Assembly: GCA_023416655.1 (NCBI GenBank)
Contig: JAEZHK010000076.1
Span: 1-36,487, forward strand
Source: Bacillota bacterium
GTDB lineage: Bacteria > Bacillota > Clostridia > Christensenellales > Aristaeellaceae
Direction of reading: 5' to 3'
Length of the DNA stretch: 36,487 nt
This document shows positions 30,546 through 36,487 of the stretch, in pieces (the stretch's first letter is position 1; the number at the start of each line of letters is the position of its first letter). The translations under genes were made by a program, and so were the position numbers. The notes beneath the pieces were generated by a model, which was not told where the DNA came from, did not search any database, and saw only the letters and a program-made list of their open reading frames with translations.

Positions 30546-31985
30546 TTGGCCAGGCGTCAGAATACGTTTTCGCTGCTCCTCGCGCTTTTGCTCTCAATGG
30601 CCATCGCGTTGAGCGCCGGGTTCGATGTGCCCGTCGAGGCCGAGGCAGCCTCCACCAAACGGGTGGACACCTACGACAAAAAGAATCCCCAAAACCTCAT
30701 GTCGGAGGACATCGAGGGCGAAGCGGCTATTGTGCTGGACGAAAAAACCGGCACGGTGCTGTTTGAAAAGAACGCGGACCAGAAACTCTACCCCGCCAGC
30801 ACCACCAAGGTGATGACGCTGCTGCTGGCGCTCGAATACGGCCACCTGAACGACATCGTCACCATCCCCAAAGAAGTCAACAAGGTGCCTGCGGACTCCT
30901 CCCTGGTGCCCGTGACGCCCGGCGAGAAGATGCCTTTCATTGATCTTTTATACGGCCTCATGATGCATTCGGGCAACGACGCGGCGGTGGCGGTGGGCGT
31001 GGTCGTCGCGGGCTCGGTGGACAATTTCGTGGCCATGATGAACCAGAAGGCACGGGATCTGGGCTGCGAGAACACCCACTTCGCCAACCCCCACGGCTAC
31101 ATGGACGAGACCCACTACACCACCGCGCGGGATCTGGCGATCATCGCCCGCGAGGCGATGAAAATCGACACCTTCCGCGAGATCGTCTCCGCCAAGAGCT
31201 ACACCATGTCGGCCACCGAAAAGCGCGAGACGCTCAAGCTGGCCACCACCAACTCGATGTTTGTCAAGACCTCGCCCTATTATTACCAGTACGAGGTCGG
31301 CGTCAAGACTGGCTACCACTCGAAGGCCATGCACTGCTTTGTGGGCGCGGCCACGAAGGGCGACACTTCGCTGGTCTCGGTCACGCTCAAGACCACAAAG
31401 AACGGCAAGTGGATCGACACCACGCGTCTGATGGAGTACGCCTTCGCGCAGTTCAAGGCCTATCCCTTCGACGAGATCTACAAGGCCAACCCGCTCTACG
31501 CCACCATCAAGAACGCGGACATCGAGGACGAGAATAACGGCCTGGTGCCGCTGACGATCGTGCCGGGCGGTTCCATCAGCAACTACAGCTTCACCTGCCT
31601 GCCCAGCCAGCTCGATGCCACGTCCAAGGACCTGATGAGCCGGATCAGCGTGAAATACACCAACAGCCTCATCGCCCCCATCCGGGAAGGCGACATCCTG
31701 GGCAGCCTCTCGCTCACCACCGCCGAGGGGGAAACCCTGACGGGCACGGTGATCGCCAGCCGGGATGTGGCGGAGATCAAGCCAGTGTCCACGCTGGGCA
31801 AGATCGTGCCCTGGGTGGACACGATGGATCTGAGCCTATTGTGGTTCCTCCTGGCCCTCTTTGGGCTGATGATGCTGCTCATCCTCATCCTGCGCATCCA
31901 GCACGCGATCCGCCGCCGCAGGCGCTACAAGGAACTGCGCCGCCGCCAGCAGATGGCCTACACCCGCTACCGCGAGATGCGCTGA
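30546..31985 (+). CDS. D-alanyl-D-alanine carboxypeptidase, S11 family (DacF/PBP5-like)
   Basis: A 479-residue low-molecular-weight penicillin-binding protein that trims the terminal D-Ala from peptidoglycan stem peptides outside the membrane. The active-site motifs are S85-T-T-K88, S142-G-N144 and K254-T-G. Residues 1-35 are a signal peptide (LLLALLLSMAIALSAG). After a beta-rich C-terminal domain comes a hydrophobic segment (LLWFLLALFGLMMLLILIL) followed by an Arg/Lys-rich tail, so the protein is anchored at both or only the C-terminal end. PBP5 normally uses an amphipathic helix, so a true membrane segment is a variant seen in several Clostridia. TTG 30546 is chosen because AAAGGAG lies 8 bases upstream and it begins the signal peptide exactly. 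Confidence 0.93.
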   Translation: MARRQNTFSLLLALLLSMAIALSAGFDVPVEAEAASTKRVDTYDKKNPQNLMSEDIEGEAAIVLDEKTGTVLFEKNADQKLYPASTTKVMTLLLALEYGHLNDIVTIPKEVNKVPADSSLVPVTPGEKMPFIDLLYGLMMHSGNDAAVAVGVVVAGSVDNFVAMMNQKARDLGCENTHFANPHGYMDETHYTTARDLAIIAREAMKIDTFREIVSAKSYTMSATEKRETLKLATTNSMFVKTSPYYYQYEVGVKTGYHSKAMHCFVGAATKGDTSLVSVTLKTTKNGKWIDTTRLMEYAFAQFKAYPFDEIYKANPLYATIKNADIEDENNGLVPLTIVPGGSISNYSFTCLPSQLDATSKDLMSRISVKYTNSLIAPIREGDILGSLSLTTAEGETLTGTVIASRDVAEIKPVSTLGKIVPWVDTMDLSLLWFLLALFGLMMLLILILRIQHAIRRRRRYKELRRRQQMAYTRYREMR

Positions 31986-32008
31986 CGCGCAGCCGTGAAG
32001 CCGCTTAG

Positions 32009-32048
32009 AAGGGCATGATGCCGCAGGAAACTGTCGCAGCATGCCCTT
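32009..32048 (+). terminator. Hairpin after the D,D-carboxypeptidase gene
   Basis: AAGGGCATG (32009-32017) and CATGCCCTT (32040-32048) form a 9-bp stem, extended inside by TGC/GCA after one mismatch. It starts 24 bases after the stop. No T run follows, so termination is likely but not certain. Confidence 0.55.
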
Positions 32049-32094
32049 CCTGCATTACACACAGAACCGGATCAACAGGAATCAGGAGGCAATG

Positions 32095-32676
32095 ATGAAG
32101 CGGGAATACTTTGTAAACGCTTGCAGCGGAATCGCGGTGGATGTCGCGAAAGGGCAAACGATCACCATCATCGACCTTGAGGGAAGCCAGGTGGTAGACT
32201 TTTTCGCAGAAGCGGCGGGAGATCCGGATGAGTTTCTGTCGACAGGCGTCACGATCGATTGCAACGAGTCCCTGCGGCTGAAGGTTGGCGATATCATTTA
32301 CTCCAACCTGTACCGGCCGATGTTCCGCCTCCTCGCGGATGATGTGGGAGAACACGATCTGCTGCACCCCTGCTGCAGGCCGGAGATGTATGACTTTTTC
32401 TATCACAACGGGGAAGGCCATCCGAACTGCTTGGACAACATCAACAAAAGCATGGAAAGGCGGCGGCCCATCATCCATCCCGTGAACTTCTTCATGCATA
32501 CCAAGATTCATCCGGACGGGCGCATTTCCGTGGAGGCACCCATTTCGAAGCCGGGGGACAGGGTTGCCCTGACCGCGCAAATGGATGTCCGCCTGGGCGT
32601 GGCGGCCTGCAGCGTTTCAGAGAGCAAGTGCAACGGTGGCAGGTGTTCCCCGATCAGGATCGTGATCGAGGATTGA
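32095..32676 (+). CDS. DUF1989 (urea carboxylase-associated) family protein
   Basis: A 193-residue protein of the DUF1989 family, members of which often sit next to urea carboxylase/allophanate hydrolase or amino-acid transport genes. Characteristic segments are LEGSQVVDFFAEA, TGVTIDCNESLRLKVGD, LHPCCRPEMYDFF and HPVNFFMHTKIHPDGR, followed by a C-terminal DVRLGVAACSVSESKCNGG. The conserved Cys and His residues suggest a metal site. ATG 32095 is chosen over ATG 32092 because AGGAGG (32084-32089) is then 5 bases away. No urea, guanidine or amino-acid utilisation gene is in the window, so the protein stands alone here and its reaction is unknown. Base composition is a little less GC-rich than in the core genes. 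Confidence 0.85.
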   Translation: MKREYFVNACSGIAVDVAKGQTITIIDLEGSQVVDFFAEAAGDPDEFLSTGVTIDCNESLRLKVGDIIYSNLYRPMFRLLADDVGEHDLLHPCCRPEMYDFFYHNGEGHPNCLDNINKSMERRRPIIHPVNFFMHTKIHPDGRISVEAPISKPGDRVALTAQMDVRLGVAACSVSESKCNGGRCSPIRIVIED

Positions 32677-32895
32677 TCCCGTGATCTCACCGAAGCAAGC
32701 GCAGCGGCTTTTGCGCCGCCCCCGGCGGATGGCCCGCACCCGCATTACAGGAGATGCGCCGACGCGCCGCCACCCAACCGATTGCGAATGGGCATAATAA
32801 CGCAGGGCGTACCCTTCTTTGCCAGGACACGACCAAGGATATCAACAGGAATTTGCCGGGCAGATCGTTTTCGAAGGAGGCGGCCGGAGAAAAGT

Positions 32896-34419
32896 ATGAA
32901 GAATAGAAGCTATATCGCAATCGACCTGAAATCCTTCTACGCTTCGGTCGAGTGTATGCAACGGGGGCTTGATCCGCTGACCACCAACCTCGTTGTCGCT
33001 GATGCAAGCCGCACCGAAAAGACCATCTGCCTCGCCGTCTCCCCCTCCCTCAAAGCATACGGCATTTCCGGCAGGGCAAGGCTGTTTGAGGTTGTTGAGA
33101 AGGTCAAGGAAGTCAATGCGGCACGGCTGCGCAAAGCGCCCGGGCGTGCCTTTTCCGGCGCTTCCTTCAGCGATATAGAACTAAAATCCTCCCCGGATCT
33201 CTCGCTGGACTATATTGTCGCTACGCCGAGAATGGCATACTACATCGAGTACAGCACGAAGATTTACAACATCTACCTGAAGTACATCGCGCCCGAAGAC
33301 ATTCATGTCTACTCCATCGACGAGGTCTTCATCGATGCCACCGATTATCTGAGCACCTACAATCTTTCAACCCGTGAGCTTGCCACGGAAATGATTCTGG
33401 ATGTTTTGAATACGACCGGCGTTACGGCAACAGCGGGAATCGGCACAAACCTGTACCTCAGCAAGGTCGCCATGGACATTCAGGCAAAGCACGTTCCGGC
33501 CGATCATAACGGCATGCGTCTCGCGGAGTTGGACGAAATGAGCTACCGTCGCTCGCTGTGGTCGCACCGGCCCCTGACAGACTTCTGGCGCGTTGGCAGA
33601 GGATATGCCAAAAAGCTGGAGGAGCATGGGCTCTTCACGATGGGCGATATCGCAAGATGTTCTCTCGGCAAACCTGCCGATTTCCACAATGAGGATTTTC
33701 TGTACAAGCTGTTCGGCATCAACGCGGAGCTGCTGATCGATCATGCTTGGGGGTGGGAGTCCTGCACGATGGCCGATATCAAGGCGTACAAGCCCAGCGC
33801 AAACAGCCTTGGATCGGGGCAGGTGCTGCACAGTGCCTATCCCTTTGAAAAAGCGAAGCTGATCGCTCGGGAAATGACCGATCTATTGGCACTTGATTTG
33901 GTGGATAAAAGGCTTGTGACCGACCAGCTTGTCTTGTCGGTTGGATATGATAAAGAAAGCCTCGCTGACCCGATGATAAAGAAAACCTATCACGGGGAAA
34001 CCACTACGGATCACTACGGGCGCGCCGTTCCAAAATCGGCGCATGGTTCGACGAATCTTGCCAGGCAGACCGCCTCTGCAAAGCTGCTCCTGGATGCCGT
34101 CACAGAGCTGTTTGAGCGCATCGTTGACAAAAACCTCCTGATCAGAAGAGTCAACATCACAGCCAATCATGTTGTGGACGAGGCATCCGATCCAAAGGCG
34201 GGCAACCTTGAACAGCTTGATCTCTTTACGGACTACGCGGCGGTGCAGGCGAATAGAGAAGCTGAGGAGGCCGAGCTTGCGCGAGAAAAAAGGATGCAGA
34301 AGGCAATGCTGGAGATCAAGAAGAAACACGGCAAGAACGCCATTCTAAAGGGCATGAATCTGGAGGAAGGTGCAACCACCGTCGACCGGAACAGGCAGAT
34401 TGGAGGGCACAAGGCATGA
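32896..34419 (+). CDS. Y-family DNA polymerase (UmuC/UvrX-like)
   Basis: A 507-residue translesion polymerase of the UmuC/DinB superfamily, longer than DinB and close to the Firmicutes UvrX/YqjW group. Catalytic carboxylates lie in YIAIDLKSFYASVEC (Asp10) and YSIDEVFID (Asp142, Glu143). Thumb and little-finger regions follow. Near the C-terminus EQLDLFTDY contains QLDLF, a beta-clamp binding motif. The last 60 residues are charged and helical. ATG 32896 follows GGAGA at 5 bases; a longer frame upstream is unsupported. The stop overlaps the start of a YolD-like gene as ATGA, the usual pairing of these polymerases on plasmids, prophages and accessory islands. No LexA box is recognised upstream. 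GC content is visibly lower than in the core genes. Confidence 0.93.
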   Translation: MKNRSYIAIDLKSFYASVECMQRGLDPLTTNLVVADASRTEKTICLAVSPSLKAYGISGRARLFEVVEKVKEVNAARLRKAPGRAFSGASFSDIELKSSPDLSLDYIVATPRMAYYIEYSTKIYNIYLKYIAPEDIHVYSIDEVFIDATDYLSTYNLSTRELATEMILDVLNTTGVTATAGIGTNLYLSKVAMDIQAKHVPADHNGMRLAELDEMSYRRSLWSHRPLTDFWRVGRGYAKKLEEHGLFTMGDIARCSLGKPADFHNEDFLYKLFGINAELLIDHAWGWESCTMADIKAYKPSANSLGSGQVLHSAYPFEKAKLIAREMTDLLALDLVDKRLVTDQLVLSVGYDKESLADPMIKKTYHGETTTDHYGRAVPKSAHGSTNLARQTASAKLLLDAVTELFERIVDKNLLIRRVNITANHVVDEASDPKAGNLEQLDLFTDYAAVQANREAEEAELAREKRMQKAMLEIKKKHGKNAILKGMNLEEGATTVDRNRQIGGHKA

Positions 34420-34841
34420 CGGGAACCTATGACGACATCATCAATCTGCCGCGCCATGTCTCTATAAGACACCCTCCTATGGCGGCTCTTGACCGGGCGG
34501 CTCAGTTTTCGCCCTTCGCCGCGCTGACCGGCTATGATGCCGCCATCAAGGAAACCGCAAGGCTGACGGACGAGAGAATGGAATTGGACGAATATGCAAA
34601 GGACGCATTGAACGACAGGCTGCAAATCATAGCGGATCGGATCAAGGAGAACCCCGAAATCGCAATCACCTACTTTCAGCCGGATGTGAAGAAAGACGGA
34701 GGCGCCTATGTTACGGCCATCGGTATGGCGAAAAAGATCGACGAATGTGAACGGTTTGTCGTTATGACCGATGGCACTGCGATCTTCATTGATGATATCA
34801 TCAGCATCGATGGGCAGATATTCGAAACCATGTGGGATTAG
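34416..34841 (+). CDS. YolD-like protein
   Basis: A 141-residue protein of the YolD-like family, which in Firmicutes is encoded directly next to UmuC-type polymerases and is thought to act as their accessory factor, in place of UmuD. The N-terminal segment YDDIINLPRHVSIRHPPMAALDRAAQFSPFAALTGYD is the family signature. The C-terminal half is a small alpha/beta region (AITYFQPDVKKDGGAYV; GMAKKIDECERFVVMTDG). The ATG overlaps the polymerase stop, so the two are translationally coupled. Composition matches the polymerase. A space of 81 bases separates it from the Arr gene. Confidence 0.92.
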   Translation: MTGTYDDIINLPRHVSIRHPPMAALDRAAQFSPFAALTGYDAAIKETARLTDERMELDEYAKDALNDRLQIIADRIKENPEIAITYFQPDVKKDGGAYVTAIGMAKKIDECERFVVMTDGTAIFIDDIISIDGQIFETMWD

Positions 34842-34922
34842 CGAAGGGAACATAAAGCAATGTCCCAATGATCACGGGAAATGGCTGGATATGGCTTGTT
34901 TCTCGAAGGGGAGGTATAGAAA

Positions 34923-35357
34923 GTGAATTTGGAGAACGAGGGGACACCGTCCGGGGCATCGGACCCCGGGCCTTTCTACCACGGCACAAGGGCGGATCTG
35001 AAGCCGGGGGACATGCTGGAACCTGGCCGCCGCTCCAACTACGGAAAGGGAAAGAAGGCCAACTACGTTTACCTGACCGCGACATTGGATGCGGCCACAT
35101 GGGGGGCGGAACTGGCCCTGGGCGATGGACCCGGCCGGATCTATCGCGTGGAGCCCACAGGCCCCATTGAGGACGACCCCAATCTGACGGACAAGAAGTT
35201 TCCGGGAAACCCGACGAGGTCCTACCGCACCCAACACCCGCTGCGCGTGGTGGGCGAGGTTCCGGGCTGGGAAGGGCACTCTCCGGAAGCGCTGCAGACA
35301 ATGCGGGATCACCTTGAAAACCTGAAACGGCTCGGCATCGAGGCAATCAACGATTGA
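34923..35357 (+). CDS. arr: NAD+-dependent rifampin ADP-ribosyltransferase (Arr)
   Basis: A 144-residue enzyme that inactivates rifamycins by moving ADP-ribose from NAD+ to the C23 hydroxyl. The sequence matches Arr throughout: FYHGTRADLKPGDML, YVYLTATLDAATWGAELAL, RIYRVEPTGPIEDDPNLTD, KKFPGNPTRSYR and PLRVVGEVPGWEGHS. His20, Tyr50 and Asp85 occupy the places of His19, Tyr49 and Asp84 of the M. smegmatis enzyme, so it should be active. GTG 34923 follows AAGGGGAGG 8 bases upstream. The first 16 residues are slightly longer and more polar than usual. It lies directly downstream of the polymerase-YolD pair, on the same strand, probably in one transcript. There is no integron attC or insertion sequence next to it. 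Confidence 0.95.
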   Translation: MNLENEGTPSGASDPGPFYHGTRADLKPGDMLEPGRRSNYGKGKKANYVYLTATLDAATWGAELALGDGPGRIYRVEPTGPIEDDPNLTDKKFPGNPTRSYRTQHPLRVVGEVPGWEGHSPEALQTMRDHLENLKRLGIEAIND

Positions 35358-35421
35358 GCACGTGAGGGTTGCCTGATTACGGGCATCCTTTGCGCACAAA
35401 ACATGAAAAGGATGATGTGGG

Positions 35422-35985
35422 ATGAACGAAACACTGAAAGTGATCGCCGAGCGGTACACCTGCCGGGACTATAAGGCCGAGATGCCGCCGGACGAAATCC
35501 TTCAGGCCATCGCCAAAGCCGCAATTGAGGCGCCCAGCGGAATGAACCGGCAGGCGTGGCGGGTGATCGTCGTCAAGAACATGGATTTGATCCGGGATAT
35601 GGAATCCGAGGGAATGAACTATCTGGCGGGCATGGAGGACAAGTCTTCGTACAACCGGATTATGGACCGCGGCGGCAGGATGTTCTACGGCGCACCGTGC
35701 ATGATCGTCGTTCCAATTGACCCGGCGCAGTACGGCCCTGCGCTGATTGATTGCGGCATCCTGTGCCAGAACATCGCACTGGCCGCGACATCGCTCGGAA
35801 TCGCCAGCACGATGTGCGGCTTAACAGGCGTGGCGTTCGCCAGCGGCCTGCGCGCGGAGGAATTCAGCAAGCGGCTCCAGTTCCCGGAAGGCTACGCTTT
35901 CGGCTGCTCGGTGCTCCTGGGGTACGCGAACACGGCGAAACCGCCCCATGTGCCGGACGAGAGCAAAATCCTGTTCGTCGGGTAA
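35422..35985 (+). CDS. Nitroreductase-family FMN protein
   Basis: A 187-residue FMN oxidoreductase of the nitroreductase superfamily. The N-terminal ERYTCRDYK and the PSGMNRQAWRVIVV segment contact FMN. The middle has IDCGILCQNIALAATSLGIAS, and near the C-terminus FGCSVLLGYANTAKPP is the second FMN site. The protein is somewhat short and lacks an obvious extra domain. Natural substrates of such proteins (quinones, flavins, nitro compounds) cannot be told from sequence. The start ATG 35422 has GGATGATGTGGG ahead of it. It lies 64 bases downstream of arr, on the same strand, so it may belong to the same accessory unit. Repeat copy D, in opposite orientation, begins 48 bases after the stop. Confidence 0.92.
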   Translation: MNETLKVIAERYTCRDYKAEMPPDEILQAIAKAAIEAPSGMNRQAWRVIVVKNMDLIRDMESEGMNYLAGMEDKSSYNRIMDRGGRMFYGAPCMIVVPIDPAQYGPALIDCGILCQNIALAATSLGIASTMCGLTGVAFASGLRAEEFSKRLQFPEGYAFGCSVLLGYANTAKPPHVPDESKILFVG

Positions 35986-36033
35986 AAGCGGACCGCTCAT
36001 CCCACTCCAGCGTCGTTCAAACCTTTGACGGAT

Positions 36034-36216
36034 CCCGGTTATCCTTCCAATCGTTCCCGGGCCCTAACGCGCCGGGGATCGGTTTCCATAACCAGTGCGA
36101 ACACTGGTGGCGGAAACAATTCCATAAGTCGGTGAGCCGCACGGAAATTCCAGAGAATTTCATGGCTCACGCAGAGCCTCTTCTTTGCGAACAAAAACCC
36201 TCGGGTTTTTCTTCGC
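36034..36216 (-). repeat. Structured intergenic repeat, copy D
   Basis: Fourth copy, on the minus strand. Hairpin 1 (36216-36187) has arms GCGAAGAAAAACCC and GGGTTTTTGTTCGC, a new sequence that still pairs apart from one mismatch. The spacer keeps CTCTGCGTG, GAAATTCTCTGGAATTTCC and GCGGCTCACCGA. Hairpin 2 (36117-36082) has a TTCG loop, as copy A does, with two mismatches and one G-T pair in the middle. Hairpin 3 keeps CCCCGG/CCGGG. The copy lies just downstream of the zinc-ribbon gene terminator, in that gene's orientation. Confidence 0.87.
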
Positions 36217-36220
36217 CCAA

Positions 36221-36252
36221 AAAACAACCGCCGCGAAAGCGGCGGTTGTTTT
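36221..36252. terminator. Bidirectional intrinsic terminator
   Basis: AAAACAACCGCCGC (36221-36234), loop GAAA, GCGGCGGTTGTTTT (36239-36252): a perfect 14-bp stem with a GNRA-type loop and a T run on either strand. It lies 13 bases downstream of the minus-strand zinc-ribbon gene. Confidence 0.9.
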
Positions 36253-36265
36253 GAATCTTATGAAA

Positions 36266-36487
36266 CTACTGACGGCGGGCGGCGAAGCACTCGCTGCAAT
36301 AGATCGGTCGGTCGCTCTTGGGCACAAACGGAACGCGGGTGGGCTTGCCGCACTCGGCGCACACGGTTTCGAACATCTCGCGGGGCTCGCCGCCCTGAGA
36401 CCCACGGCTGGACTTGCGGGAGTCGCGGCAGGACTTGCAGCGGGTGGGCTCGTTCTGGAAGCCCTTCTCCGCGTAGAAGGCCTGCTC
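36266..36487 (-). CDS. Zinc-ribbon domain protein (start outside the window)
   Basis: The last 73 residues of a small zinc-binding protein; the start lies beyond the right edge. The sequence begins EQAFYAEKGFQNEPTRC and has the cysteine pairs CKSC, CAEC and a C-terminal YCSECF, with GKPTRVPFVPKSDRPIYC before it. This is the conserved small zinc-ribbon family widespread in Firmicutes and other bacteria, in which the missing N-terminus usually carries another CxxC. Its function is not known; the fold suggests nucleic-acid or protein binding. A strong terminator and repeat copy D lie downstream. Confidence 0.9.
   Translation of the reverse strand, partial: EQAFYAEKGFQNEPTRCKSCRDSRKSSRGSQGGEPREMFETVCAECGKPTRVPFVPKSDRPIYCSECFAARRQ

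Noticed and set aside
32677..32895. LexA/SOS box ahead of the Y-family polymerase
   Set aside because: I looked for GAAC-N4-GTTC-type dyads and found none; the region holds only imperfect GC hairpins.
34842..35421. Integron cassette around arr
   Set aside because: No attC-like imperfect palindrome or integrase is seen on either side of the gene.
924..36216. The repeat family as a transposon-derived MITE
   Set aside because: No inverted repeats join the two ends of a copy, and no target-site duplication is visible at the junctions; hairpins are internal. Left open as a mobile element of another kind.
1..36487. tRNA, rRNA or CRISPR arrays
   Set aside because: No cloverleaf-like stretches with T-loop sequence, no rRNA motifs and no regularly spaced short repeats were noticed on either strand; a dedicated RNA scan was not possible.

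Overview
The window reads as chromosome of a GC-rich, Gram-positive-type Clostridia (Bacillota), possibly a gut Christensenellales or Oscillospirales relative. The evidence is WhiA, a Firmicutes-type MurB, S11 and S66 murein peptidases, a WalR/WalK-like two-component system, a GerMN lipoprotein, ComEC next to HolA, strong GGAGG ribosome sites, and frequent GTG and TTG starts. The taxonomic placement is inference. No rRNA, tRNA, CRISPR array, transposase or prophage gene is visible.

Layout. 1-3.6 kb: the 3' part of an acyl-CoA synthetase, then a DUF1538 membrane protein overlapping a tandem PII-like protein. 3.8-5.3 kb: a small Tudor-like protein with a basic tail and an AT-rich orphan membrane protein. 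5.5-7.8 kb (minus): a polyol-type zinc dehydrogenase followed by a CbbX/SpoVK-type AAA+ ATPase, with a palindrome in the leader. 8.0-9.8 kb: M55 D-aminopeptidase and S66 LD-carboxypeptidase, a peptide or murein recycling pair. 9.9-14.3 kb: a secreted double-YARHG protein, then an AlgI-like MBOAT with an AlgX-like partner, predicted to O-acetylate an exported polymer. 14.4-16.4 kb: murB and whiA. 16.7-19.3 kb: a DUF2974 hydrolase, free methionine-R-sulfoxide reductase and an AEC transporter. 18.4-23.4 kb (minus): MBL hydrolase, comEC, holA and the AEC transporter in one tight run. 23.7-26.5 kb: an asparagine-synthetase-like protein without the N-terminal cysteine, an isochorismatase-fold hydrolase and an HxlR regulator. 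26.5-30.3 kb (minus): response regulator, sensor kinase and GerMN lipoprotein, the same order as actinobacterial mtrA-mtrB-lpqB. 30.5-32.0 kb: a D,D-carboxypeptidase. 32.1-36.0 kb: an accessory stretch with DUF1989, a Y-family polymerase with its YolD-like partner, a rifampin ADP-ribosyltransferase (Arr) and a nitroreductase. The window ends inside a zinc-ribbon protein.

The most unusual signal is non-coding. A repeat of about 175-185 bp occurs four times, two copies per strand, at 924-1109, 16432-16604, 23413-23590 and 36034-36216. Each copy carries several stem-loops. The stems differ in sequence between copies, yet most still pair, which is the mark of selection on structure. Three copies lie just downstream of a stop codon in the orientation of that gene. 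It matches no repeat or RNA family I know.

Much of the window concerns the cell envelope: precursor synthesis (MurB), trimming (S11), recycling (M55, S66), acylation (MBOAT/AlgX-like) and envelope sensing (the kinase-lipoprotein operon).
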